Below are positions 1-7,024 of a stretch of DNA of 11,631 bases, piece after piece. Numbering within the stretch: the first letter of the stretch is position 1; each line of letters starts with the position of its first letter. A model generated the notes under the pieces. It saw nothing but the letters and a program-made list of their open reading frames with translations. It made no database searches and was not told the DNA's origin. A program made the position numbers and the translations under genes. This DNA comes from an uncultured Ilumatobacter sp. (GTDB taxonomy: Bacteria; Actinomycetota; Acidimicrobiia; Acidimicrobiales; Ilumatobacteraceae): the NCBI GenBank assembly GCA_937891565.1, contig CALAHA010000029.1:1-11631 (forward strand). The letters are read 5' to 3'.

Positions 1-1081
1 ACTTGCCGGACTTGTCCTCGCGCCGTTGCGTCCGCACCCGAACAAGCTCATCAAAGCGTTGCTCACCCGAATCGGTCAACGTCGCAATGCCAATAGCGCC
101 GTCGCAGGCAAACAGATCGATCGTGGCCGTGGTGCCGTCGTCGAGAGTAACGGTGCGTTGCTCAACGAACGTCGACTTCGGCACCCGACGCCCCTTCCCC
201 CGCCGCGGTTTCTTCGACCCGGCTTTCGCAGCGGTCACCTTGTTGACCGACAGCCACCCGTGATCACGCATCAAACGTTGATGATGCACACCACGAAGAG
301 CCGTGTCATACAGCACGCCCTGCGCGCCGGGGCAGTGCGGTGCGAGAGCACTGAAGCAGTCCATTGCCGCAGCGGCCTCTCCCCCAGGTGTCGGCACCCA
401 GTCGACATCAACAATCACCCGGCCATGCACATCATTCGAGCGCACCGCGACCAGGACCCACTTGGTCCCCCAGGCTGTTTCACCGGTCCCCTCGAAATGC
501 AGCCCGGCATCGGGCTCGGCACGCAAGGGGCGCAGCTCTCCGGTCGTCTTGTTGAGCCGAGTATCACCGGGCTGCGCCCGGAAGAGAGGCGCCAGGACTT
601 TGCCGTCGGCGTAGAGCATTCGCGACAGGTGTGGGTGGGTCCACGATCCTGGCCCGTCCGGATCCAACAACCCCAAACTTCTCGCCTGCTCGGCCGCCAA
701 TCGCCGGTGCATCACACGCAGCTCAGCAAGGATCCCGGGATCGGTCAGCCATCGCGTCCGCGCATACAGGTAGTGGTGGCGGCGCATCGGCGCCTTCGGC
801 AACCAGAGCGCTTGAACATGAGGGAACCGGTGCCGGATCAGGCTTTGCAGATGCCGCCACACGAGCGGGTGAGCCAACTCGACTTCCACTTGGCGGGCCG
901 AGCCGTACACCGATAGCAACGCGTCGTACAGCAACCACATGAACACCGGATACAACCGGCGACGCCCACCACTCGACGGATCCTGCCCAGGCACCAGCCC
1001 AGCCAGCTCGTACAACGCAGGGTTAGCGACCAACGCCTCCAGCCGTTCCAACGACGCGACACCAGCCGACCGTGCCTTCAT
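1..1081 (-). CDS. DDE-transposase-like protein, 3' end outside window
   Basis: An open minus-strand frame runs 360 codons from ATG at 1081 to the window edge without a stop. Residues 153-161 read SRMLYADGK, and D159 sits in the DGK context typical of the first catalytic Asp of IS4-like DDE transposases. Residues 257-262 read LYDTAL, with D259 a candidate second catalytic Asp, about 100 residues later. A basic stretch (AKAGSKKPRRGKGRR) follows. The third acidic residue would lie beyond the window. The N-terminal 110 residues are helical and rich in Arg and His. The start codon overlaps the stop of the upstream recombinase-like gene (ATGA), so the two are probably translationally coupled and act together. 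The family assignment is an inference from motif shape. I could not name an insertion sequence family, and a non-transposase function remains possible. Confidence 0.6.
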   Translation of the reverse strand, partial: MKARSAGVASLERLEALVANPALYELAGLVPGQDPSSGGRRRLYPVFMWLLYDALLSVYGSARQVEVELAHPLVWRHLQSLIRHRFPHVQALWLPKAPMRRHHYLYARTRWLTDPGILAELRVMHRRLAAEQARSLGLLDPDGPGSWTHPHLSRMLYADGKVLAPLFRAQPGDTRLNKTTGELRPLRAEPDAGLHFEGTGETAWGTKWVLVAVRSNDVHGRVIVDVDWVPTPGGEAAAAMDCFSALAPHCPGAQGVLYDTALRGVHHQRLMRDHGWLSVNKVTAAKAGSKKPRRGKGRRVPKSTFVEQRTVTLDDGTTATIDLFACDGAIGIATLTDSGEQRFDELVRVRTQRREDKSGK

Positions 1082-1968
1082 CGACTGGCGTCCTGCCAAT
1101 CGAACGCGATGAACCGAGCGGTGCGATCCAGGCTCGACATACCCAACCGGCGAGCAACCTCATCAATACGGCCCGACTCCATGTGAATCTTTCGACCGGC
1201 CCACGCCGCTACCGACGCCGGCCGCACATCGCGCTCCCCCGCCAAACCAGCCCGCGTCAACACATCACCAATCGCGACCGACGCCGACACCTGCCCGGTC
1301 CCAACGTCACCAGAACCCCCGTACACGACGCGAGTCGCAGGGTCGGCGGGCAACGTCTCGACTCGCCGCCGGAGCTGACCGACACCCCAGTCCGTCAAAT
1401 GCCCCGAACGCGGCGCCGTCGTCCGACCTCCGTGGATCCAGACGCGGTGACCGTCGAGGTCAAGATCTGTGACGCGGATCTGCGCGACCTCCACCGATCG
1501 ACACGTTGCCTCGGCGAGCGCCCACGCCGATGCCCGCCGCAGATCGCTCAGCGACCACAACGCATGGCCACGACACAACACGACCTCGTCGTCAGCCAGC
1601 GGGCGCGTCATCAGCGGTGACCTGGGCGGCAGCACGAGATCCAACGTCGGGTCCCCAACCGCCACCCCCGATTCGCGCAGCGAGCGAAACAACAGCCGTA
1701 ACGCCGACCGTCGCAGGTGAAGCAAGGACACCGACGGGTCACTGCCGTCCGGCGGATTCGATCGCACGAACGCTGCTGCGATCTCCGCCGTTACGAAGCC
1801 GGCGTCCTCCACGTCGAATCCCGCACGAGCAAACGCTACGAACCGGTCGAGGATCTGGCTGACGCGCAATGCCTGGCTCGTCGAAGCCCAAGATTCTGCG
1901 AGGACCGCACCGGCGCGTGCAACCGCTTCTTCGAGCGACCTGACGTCAGGTCGCGTATCGTCACTCAT
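1078..1968 (-). CDS. Tyrosine recombinase-like protein with degenerate active site
   Basis: This 296-residue protein has the two-part layout of lambda-integrase-type tyrosine recombinases. A helical core-binding (SAM-like) domain covers about residues 10-115 and a catalytic-type domain about 120-290. R157 in the ATCRSVEVAQIRVTDLDLDG region matches the first catalytic Arg. At the HxxR box the protein reads RPASVAAW (249-256), so His and Arg are replaced by Ala251 and Ala254. The LGH-like box is LGM (275-277), and the nucleophilic Tyr position in SSLDRTARF is F286. Strand cleavage is therefore unlikely by the usual mechanism; it may bind DNA or assist the coupled DDE-like partner. ATG at 1968 is preceded by GAGGAGG at 7 nt spacing, a strong ribosome binding site. 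The stop overlaps the next start by 4 nt. The degenerate alignment was made by eye. Confidence 0.72.
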   Translation of the reverse strand: MSDDTRPDVRSLEEAVARAGAVLAESWASTSQALRVSQILDRFVAFARAGFDVEDAGFVTAEIAAAFVRSNPPDGSDPSVSLLHLRRSALRLLFRSLRESGVAVGDPTLDLVLPPRSPLMTRPLADDEVVLCRGHALWSLSDLRRASAWALAEATCRSVEVAQIRVTDLDLDGHRVWIHGGRTTAPRSGHLTDWGVGQLRRRVETLPADPATRVVYGGSGDVGTGQVSASVAIGDVLTRAGLAGERDVRPASVAAWAGRKIHMESGRIDEVARRLGMSSLDRTARFIAFDWQDASR

Positions 1969-2044
1969 GTCGGCGCCTCCTCGTAGGTTCCGGCCAGGTC
2001 CCGGGGTGCTACCAACACCGCCGGGGCCACTTCAGTTCTGTTGT

Positions 2045-2096
2045 CTACAAGCGTAGGCTACCATCGCTCGCGTCGAAATGTCAACGGTTGTAGGCT
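2045..2096. repeat. Paired short repeats in divergent control region
   Basis: CTACAA at 2045-2050 is the inverse of TTGTAG at 2088-2093. GTAGGCT occurs as an exact direct repeat at 2053-2059 and 2090-2096, 37 bp apart. The copies flank or overlap the -35 and -10 boxes of the leftward promoter. They could be half-sites for the divergent helix-turn-helix protein or for the recombinase-like protein. The repeats are short, so chance cannot be excluded. Confidence 0.4.
2055..2084 (-). promoter_or_regulatory. Candidate promoter of the recombinase/DDE pair
   Basis: Read on the minus strand, a perfect -35 TTGACA (2084-2079) is followed after 18 nt by TAGCCT (2060-2055), which fits the actinobacterial TAnnnT -10 pattern. 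The ATG at 1968 lies about 80 nt downstream of the expected transcription start. The site falls inside a repeat-bearing divergent region shared with the helix-turn-helix gene, so repression by that protein is plausible but inferred. Confidence 0.55.
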
Positions 2097-2103
2097 CGAC
2101 TTT

Positions 2104-2301
2104 GTGGGTCGCAAGGTGGATACCGACGAGCTGATTGACGCTCAGGGCGTGGCCGATTTACTCGGTCTCGCTCAACGCAACACGGTTTCCCTTTACCAAC
2201 GCCGCTACGCCGACATGCCCCGCCCGGTCGTCGATCTCGGCCGAGGGCGCTGCAAAATGTGGCTGCAGTCCGAGATCATCCAGTGGCACGCTGAACGATA
2301 A
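2104..2301 (+). CDS. Small helix-turn-helix DNA-binding protein (AlpA/MerR-like)
   Basis: From GTG at 2104 the product is 65 residues. The segment ELIDAQGVADLLGLAQRNTV has the pattern of a winged-helix/MerR-type DNA-binding motif: an instruction to test the helix, a turn at LGLAQ, then a recognition helix. YADMPRPVVDLGRGR and the closing WLQSEIIQWHAER match the wing and final helix of AlpA/excisionase-like proteins. GTG at 2116 is an alternative start; neither has a strong ribosome binding site, and the frame is open back to 2041, which is probably non-coding leader. It diverges from the recombinase/DDE pair and ends 17 nt from the convergent GIY-YIG-like gene. A role as regulator or directionality factor of the neighbouring pair is inferred from position and fold. 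Confidence 0.7.
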   Translation: MGRKVDTDELIDAQGVADLLGLAQRNTVSLYQRRYADMPRPVVDLGRGRCKMWLQSEIIQWHAER

Positions 2302-2318
2302 TTTCGGCATGGACTGGT

Positions 2319-2780
2319 TTACCGATCTAACCGGTTTCGTCGAAAGCGCTGCTGCGGTGCGGGAACATCTCTCAATCGATGGCGAGGTGTTGCGGTCTCG
2401 GCTCGGTCCACGGCCGATGGACTGGAGTAGACGTTCTTCCATCGATCGAGAACCAACTCCTCGCAGTCCAGGGCGTCGAAGCCCACCGCGAAATACCACT
2501 CGTGTAGCTCGCGCCAGCCCTCCAGCTTGTGGTCTTGAACGCGTTCCAACGCATGGGTGTTGGCGTCTCTTTTGTCGCGAGTGACGCCAATCTTCAGAGC
2601 GTTCTTTGAGGGGTGCGTCATCAAATAGACGAAGGCGGGCTCGTCCGGATCGAAGTGGGATGGGACAGGCCGGTACTGCCTCCACTCGCTGGAGCGTGAC
2701 TCTAACCTCAGACAACGGAGTGCATCATGGGCGGTCAGATGATTGCGAGCGCACCGAGTGCAGCGTTGGACAAGCATCAT
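2319..2780 (-). CDS. GIY-YIG / T5orf172-like nuclease-domain protein
   Basis: The 153-residue product begins with a small Cys motif (C7, C10, with C23 nearby) that could bind zinc. Residues 50-66 read FVYLMTHPSKNALKIGV, where VYL and KIG stand at the two strands of a GIY-YIG fold. R71, H76 and H84 precede GW at 88-89, and DCEEL at 105-109 supplies a candidate acidic residue. This arrangement resembles the T5orf172/GIY-YIG group common in mobile DNA of actinobacteria. Whether it cleaves DNA is unknown. The frame is open upstream of ATG 2780 but has no other start codon, and the ribosome binding site is weak. After about residue 126 codon choice becomes atypical and the tail is Arg-rich (RHRLRDVPAPQQRFRRN), so a late frameshift altering the C-terminus is possible. 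Confidence 0.6.
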   Translation of the reverse strand: MMLVQRCTRCARNHLTAHDALRCLRLESRSSEWRQYRPVPSHFDPDEPAFVYLMTHPSKNALKIGVTRDKRDANTHALERVQDHKLEGWRELHEWYFAVGFDALDCEELVLDRWKNVYSSPSAVDRAETATPRHRLRDVPAPQQRFRRNRLDR

Positions 2781-3198
2781 CGGTTCGACGTCGACTTGAT
2801 CGGACCATTCATTCGTTTCTCCGTGTTCACCCGATGGGTTCTGTCGTCAGCTTCTCACGACGTCTCATCGGTATCTCGATACTGTTCTCTCTTCTCCTGT
2901 TGGTATCGGTTGCGCACCTAGGCCTTCCGCTAGCGCTTGTTGGTGTCCTTCGCCATCTCCATTCTCCTGAGTTTCGGTCGTACCTTTGCGAATCTAGATG
3001 GTTCGTGCAAGGCGAGCACGGGCCGAAATGCGGCGCTTCGGATCTGGGCGTGAGTTCGGGCCTGATCGGGTAGGTGGTCGCGATCGCGCGAGGTCCCGTG
3101 TCAGCTCACAGATGCCGCCACTGCCCCAGAACGCCTAATACACGTGTGATATTGACGGTATCCACGAGGGGTTCGGCGGCTGCTGGGAGCGTGGTGCG
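2781..3198. other. Gene-poor spacer between GIY-YIG-like gene and integrase remnant
   Basis: I see no convincing gene in this stretch. It is more AT- and pyrimidine-rich than its surroundings. It contains short inverted repeats, GTATC/GATAC at 2871-2882 and a palindrome ACACGTGT at 3140-3147 set in AATA...ATATT. The latter lies about 50 nt before the integrase start and could be a promoter or recombination site, but nothing confirms that. Confidence 0.4.
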
Positions 3199-3702
3199 AT
3201 GAACCAGTTCCCGTGTCTGATCCGTTCTTTGAGTTTGAGTGGAGAGGCCCGTTACGCGCTTGGTGACCCGTTGGCCGATTCGTACTTGGCGTTCGTGGCG
3301 GGGCGGTGCCGTCCGAACACGCTGCGGGCGGTTGCCCATGATCTGAAGACGTTCTTCTCGGTTGTCAAGAAGGCGCCGGTCGAGGTCGTCGCGGCGGACG
3401 TGTTCGACTTCCTGGCTGAACAGCGCGGCGACCGGAGTGTGGTGCGGATCACCGATGGAAGGTCCGGGTTGTCGGCGCGCACGATCGCTCGACGGTTGTC
3501 GTCGATCTCGGGGTTCTACGCGTACTTGGTTGCGCGAGGCGACACAGCGGTCACCTCGAATCCGGTCCCGCGTGGACTGTCGACGCGCCGACGTGGTGGA
3601 CGTCAGCGCCAGGTGCCACTGGTGCGGGTCCCACGCACCCTCCCCAAGATCCTCTAGCCCGGCGAGGTGACTGCACTGTTGGCGGCGCTGCGCACACACC
3701 GC
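3199..3702 (+). pseudogene. Truncated tyrosine integrase (N-terminal domain only, in-frame stop)
   Basis: From ATG at 3199, with GGGAG 9 nt upstream, the first 152 codons encode an integrase core-binding domain. The helices around CRPNTLRAVAHDLKTFFSVV, DVFDFLAEQRG and LSARTIARRLSSISGFYAYL are characteristic of a widespread actinobacterial phage-integrase family. VPRGLSTRRRGG and VPRTLPKIL then lead toward the catalytic domain. TAG at 3655-3657 interrupts the frame where family members usually carry Ser in a K-I-L-S-P-G-E run. The frame resumes at once with PGEVTALLAALRTHR up to 3702, so this is a nonsense change within a once longer gene. Beyond 3702 homology stops, and the whole catalytic domain (Arg, HxxR, Tyr) is absent. 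It cannot be an active recombinase. Confidence 0.85.
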
Positions 3703-3711
3703 GGAAACGGA

Positions 3712-4929
3712 TCAGTCCTCCGCCGCGGGCAGCTCTCGCGTCGACTCCGGATCGACGTCGTCGCCGGCATTCGAGCGACCGAGTGCCCGCCGTCCAAGCG
3801 AACCGACGGGCGCGGTGATTGGTGCACTCTGCTTTCGTGCCCAACGTCCGATGCTCTTCGCACTTGACGTGGTGGTGTCGCGCACTTGGCTGAGTGACTC
3901 GACGAGCGTCGGGAACTCAGCGGAACTGAGAGCAGGATCGTCGAGCGACCGTTGTCGAGCGAATTCGGTGACACTCGAACCGATCGTGTCGATGCGGCGC
4001 ACCAGTCGGCGGCGCGCGATGGGTTCGAGTCCTTCGTACCCGGTCGCCGTGCCCGCGTTTGCAAGGAAGGCGGACAACGCCTCGACGAGCTCTTGGTCGA
4101 GGTCGCGTTGCTGGGCGAGTTCGCGCTCCACATCGGCGACCGTGCCCTCGAGATGCTCGGGCTCGACCTGCCGGACGCGTTCGATCCGCACACGGTGCCA
4201 GCTCGCCAGGTTGTGCTCAGCAGCTGCAAGTAGCGAGAGCGTGTTCGAGAACTCCGACTCGAGCATCTTGCTCGTCTGGCTCGACCGGCTCTGTGCCGTC
4301 CACCCAACCTCGGCTGCTCCAAGACGCTTCGCCATGTACAGACGCGTGCGCTCGACAGTTGAGATGATTAGCGGTCGGAGATCATCGACGCTGTCCCAAT
4401 CGGTCGAGCTGAGTGCTCCGCCTTCCATGATCGAGCCCGCCAGGGGTGCGAGTACTCGGTGGTGGGCAAGCACTTGGCCGACCTGGTCGGTTCGAATCAG
4501 GTCGCGAATGTCGTCGACCTTTTCCTCGACTCGCTCGACGGCGTCGGCAAGGTTCTTGATCGATGCCTGAAGTGCCAACGTGACCGCAGCTGTTTGGAGA
4601 GACACGAGGTCAGCTCCGGCAGTCACTGGCTTCCAGTCGAGGTTGCCAGCGAAGCTCGAGCCGTCGTGCACCATGCTCCGGAAGAAGCCGTCCCCCGTGG
4701 GGATCGCTCCGTGCTCGCGCAGCAACTCCATTGCACGCGGGGAGAATTCGATGAGCGTCGACCCGTCACCGCTGAGCCGCTTCGTGGTGTCGAGAGCCGC
4801 CTTGACGGCGGAGATGACCGTCGTCGCTGTTGCTGTGTCGAGTGACTTCGCCGCGTCCTTCAATCGTTCTGTGAAGCGTTCGACCGCCCGGTGCCCGCCG
4901 GACAACACGACGCCGCCGGGCCGGCTCAT
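3712..4929 (-). CDS. Hypothetical helical/coiled-coil protein
   Basis: I do not recognise this 405-residue protein. It has no signal peptide or membrane segment. Residues 13-52 and about 108-148 are long amphipathic helices; the second (LQTAAVTLALQASIKNLADA through VERVEEKVDDIRDLI) has heptad-like spacing typical of a coiled coil. Between them lies a conserved-looking patch with FSPRAMELL, GFFRSM and NLDWKPV. The remainder is mostly charged helix, ending in a basic then acidic tail (RWARK, then DDVDPESTRELPAAED). I chose ATG 4929 because TGAGG lies 8 nt upstream. ATG 4968 and 4965 are in-frame alternatives with poorer ribosome binding sites, and further upstream extension looks non-coding. 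Its stop sits about 10 nt from the truncated integrase, so its 3' end may also border a rearrangement. Confidence 0.65.
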   Translation of the reverse strand: MSRPGGVVLSGGHRAVERFTERLKDAAKSLDTATATTVISAVKAALDTTKRLSGDGSTLIEFSPRAMELLREHGAIPTGDGFFRSMVHDGSSFAGNLDWKPVTAGADLVSLQTAAVTLALQASIKNLADAVERVEEKVDDIRDLIRTDQVGQVLAHHRVLAPLAGSIMEGGALSSTDWDSVDDLRPLIISTVERTRLYMAKRLGAAEVGWTAQSRSSQTSKMLESEFSNTLSLLAAAEHNLASWHRVRIERVRQVEPEHLEGTVADVERELAQQRDLDQELVEALSAFLANAGTATGYEGLEPIARRRLVRRIDTIGSSVTEFARQRSLDDPALSSAEFPTLVESLSQVRDTTTSSAKSIGRWARKQSAPITAPVGSLGRRALGRSNAGDDVDPESTRELPAAED

Positions 4930-5244
4930 CACGGCAACCTCAGAACTGGATCGGCGACGCAACATCATCGTCGAACCTAGTTCGTGCCGATGAAATGGCG
5001 CATCGTCACGGACATGATGTCCACACGCGACCAGTCTCCTTTCTACGTGCGTAGCGCGTCGAGGCTGACAATGATGTGCGGGATCCGGCGCGCTTTCGAC
5101 TGCCAGTTCGATGTTCATCGACCGTGCAACGCCCGGTCGAGGCGACCGTGGCGGCATACCATCGACCCCGCCGCGGTGGTCTGACATTTCGGACATCAAC
5201 CGGACTCGATGTTCGGTTCATGTTGCTGGCACCGGCCCGCGGGA
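4930..5244. other. Intergenic region between hypothetical gene and MBL hydrolase
   Basis: Frames cross this stretch on both strands but their products are Arg/His/Pro-rich and unlike real proteins. It should carry the promoter of the leftward hypothetical gene and the 3' end of the leftward catabolic operon. A weak imperfect hairpin (GGACATC with GATGTTC, 5187-5211 region) without a T-run is the only terminator-like structure I see. Confidence 0.4.
5010..5022. promoter_or_regulatory. 13-bp palindrome upstream of the hypothetical gene
   Basis: GGACAT and ATGTCC form perfect 6-bp arms around a single G. The site lies about 80 nt upstream of ATG 4929 (42 nt from ATG 4968), where a repressor or activator site would be expected. 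No clear -35/-10 pair was found next to it, so its role is conjecture. Confidence 0.35.
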
Positions 5245-6189
5245 TCAGGCCAGGCAGCGCAGCGGACGCCCACCGTTGAAGGTGATCATGTCGCCAATCG
5301 CTGCGGCGAGATCCATCGCTGCGCCGGGCTGAGCCCCACCGAGTTCGAACATCGCTCGGTGCAGGTTTCCGACGATTCGCTCCGAGTCGCTCAGGCCAGC
5401 AAACTCGCCAAGGTCGGTATCCAATGCCGCCGCGAGCGGGCTGACGCCTGATGCGTGGGCGTCGGCTGCAACCCCGCGCACGAACTCGTAGTACGAGACG
5501 AGCCGATCGAGAACTGAGTTGTCGCACACCGGGCCGTGACCGGGAACGATGACGTCGGCACCGAAAGCCCGAAGCCGTTCGATGGCAGTGAACGAGCCTT
5601 CCAGTGACCCCATCAGCACGAACGGTGTGCCGCCGTTGAAGACGAGGTCGCCCGAGAAAATGACACGCTGCTCGGGGAGCCAGGCCACAACGTCGTTGTC
5701 GGTGTGGGCGGGCGTGCCGATGTAGTGCAGTTCGACGCCCAGATCTCCGGTGTGCACATGCATATGGTCGGAGAACGTCAGCATCGGCGGGGCGAGTTGA
5801 AGATCGCCCCACTCGGGTGCCGGATCGCCAAAAACGCCGGGATAGCTCGTGATCCCGGATGCGATGACTGCTTCACGGCAGCGGTCGTGGCCGACGATTG
5901 CCGCAGGGTAGGTGAGGTAGTTGCCGTGGGTGTGATCGCCGTGATGGTGCGTGTTTACGAGGACGCGCACTGGTTGGTCGGTGATGCCTGCGACATGTTC
6001 AAGGAACCGCCGCGTTCGCTTCTCCGTGGCGCAGGTGTCGATGGCGATCACCCCCTCGTTGCCCACAATGAACCCGGCGTTGTTGATCCACCACGTGCCA
6101 TCGGGCTGGATGTACGCGTAGACGTTGTCGGCCACTTGTTCTACTCGCGGCGGGTCGACCTGGTGATCGTCGTGGTGATGAGTGCTCAC
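5245..6189 (-). CDS. MBL-fold metallo-hydrolase
   Basis: This 314-residue protein is a metallo-beta-lactamase-fold hydrolase. It carries the metal motif H81-x-H83-x-D85-H86 (NTHHHGDHTHGN), a third metal His at H162 (TPAHTDND), the bridging D181 (FSGDLVF) and H218 (VPGHGPV). This is a full binuclear zinc set, so it should be active. The group includes lactonases, glyoxalase II-like thioesterases and cyclase-like proteins, and the substrate cannot be read directly. As the last gene of a leftward monooxygenase/dehydrogenase operon, hydrolysis of the ester or lactone made by the monooxygenase is an attractive inference. GTG at 6189 is preceded by GGAAAAG. The dehydrogenase ends only 20 nt upstream, supporting one transcript. 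The His-rich N-terminus (HHHDDH) is unusual but common enough as a flexible leader. Confidence 0.85.
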   Translation of the reverse strand: MSTHHHDDHQVDPPRVEQVADNVYAYIQPDGTWWINNAGFIVGNEGVIAIDTCATEKRTRRFLEHVAGITDQPVRVLVNTHHHGDHTHGNYLTYPAAIVGHDRCREAVIASGITSYPGVFGDPAPEWGDLQLAPPMLTFSDHMHVHTGDLGVELHYIGTPAHTDNDVVAWLPEQRVIFSGDLVFNGGTPFVLMGSLEGSFTAIERLRAFGADVIVPGHGPVCDNSVLDRLVSYYEFVRGVAADAHASGVSPLAAALDTDLGEFAGLSDSERIVGNLHRAMFELGGAQPGAAMDLAAAIGDMITFNGGRPLRCLA

Positions 6190-6209
6190 GTGGCTTTTCC
6201 AAACATATT

Positions 6210-6968
6210 TTAGCTTTCGAGCATGGCGAGAAGATCGTCGAGCACCGACGGCGGCAACATGGTTTCCACTGGTGTCTCTTCGGCTTCGGAGAGATCGGCG
6301 AGTGCCATGACGACGTCCATCGGGTCGAGCTGGTTCGGCAACACCGCATCGGCGAGCATGCCGGCGATTGCCTTTGATGATGCATCGTCGGCGGCCGTGA
6401 ACCCGTCGATGTTCTGAACCATCCGGTCGTTGAAGCCCGTGTTGTAGGGGCCCGGGTTGACCTTGGTGACGTCAACCCCATACGGAGCCATTTCGTCGCG
6501 CAGGCTCTTAGTGAATGCCTCGACGGCATGTTTGGTCATGCTGTACGGCGAACCAAGCGGCGACGCAAAGACGCCAGCGACCGACGACACGTTGATGATG
6601 CGGCCCCACCCCCGTTCTTGCATTCCTGGGATCACGGCCTGGGACATCTCGACCATTCCGAACACATTGACGTCGAACGCCGCTCGCACCCGTTCCATTG
6701 GCACCGTGGCCATCGGGGCCATCACGCCAAGCCCGGCGTTGTTGATCAGCACGTCAACCCCGAGTGCCGGCACCGCGGAGATGTCGTGGGTCGAGGTGAC
6801 GTCAAGTTTCAACGTCGCCAGCGCAGGCTGCTCTGCGGCCAGGGCGTCAGCCTGGGCCTGGGTCTCCGTTGCTGCGATAACGGTATGGCCGCGTCGCGCC
6901 AACTCGATCGCGGCGCCCTTACCGAAGCCGGAACCTGCGCCGGTGATCAGAATTGTTCGCTTCGTCAT
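6210..6968 (-). CDS. Short-chain dehydrogenase/reductase (SDR)
   Basis: The 252-residue product is a classical SDR oxidoreductase. The cofactor motif TGAGSGFG covers residues 9-16, D56 lies in LKLDVTS, and NNAG is at 76-79. The catalytic tetrad is N101, S129, Y142 and K146 (YSMTK). The motif type and 250-residue length fit an NAD(P)-dependent alcohol dehydrogenase or ketoreductase in the cytosol. ATG 6968 is preferred because AAAAGG lies 6 nt upstream. ATG 6974 would place that site directly against the start codon. It follows the monooxygenase by 56 nt and precedes the MBL hydrolase by 20 nt. Interconverting an alcohol and the ketone used by the monooxygenase is the likely role, inferred from context. 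Confidence 0.9.
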   Translation of the reverse strand: MTKRTILITGAGSGFGKGAAIELARRGHTVIAATETQAQADALAAEQPALATLKLDVTSTHDISAVPALGVDVLINNAGLGVMAPMATVPMERVRAAFDVNVFGMVEMSQAVIPGMQERGWGRIINVSSVAGVFASPLGSPYSMTKHAVEAFTKSLRDEMAPYGVDVTKVNPGPYNTGFNDRMVQNIDGFTAADDASSKAIAGMLADAVLPNQLDPMDVVMALADLSEAEETPVETMLPPSVLDDLLAMLES

Positions 6969-7024
6969 GGACATCCTTTTGTTGTGCTGTGTGCGTTGAT
7001 GAGATTGCGTGGTCGTGCTCGAGG

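Noticed and set aside
26..916. Long plus-strand frame of 296 codons
   Set aside because: It lies antisense to the DDE-like gene, its product is Arg/His/Pro/Gln-rich, and the minus frame has better motifs, a coupled start and natural codon use.
2930..2962. Minus-strand 10-codon peptide MEMAKDTNKR after AGGAG
   Set aside because: Too short to judge, no conserved downstream gene to which it could serve as a leader; the ribosome binding site may be chance.
2834..3073. Plus-strand frame of 79 codons with a hydrophobic segment
   Set aside because: No ribosome binding site, and hydrophobicity follows from a pyrimidine-rich tract. The tail looks random. A small membrane protein is not excluded.
4930..5199. 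Upstream extension of the hypothetical gene
   Set aside because: The extra residues are rich in Arg, His and Pro, no good ribosome binding site exists at the far start, and a better start lies at 4929.
5181..5217. Hairpin as terminator of the leftward catabolic operon
   Set aside because: The stem is imperfect and has no U-run; too weak to call as a terminator.
5006..5812. Minus-strand frame of 268 codons
   Set aside because: Shadow of the MBL hydrolase gene, which has all metal-binding motifs in another frame.
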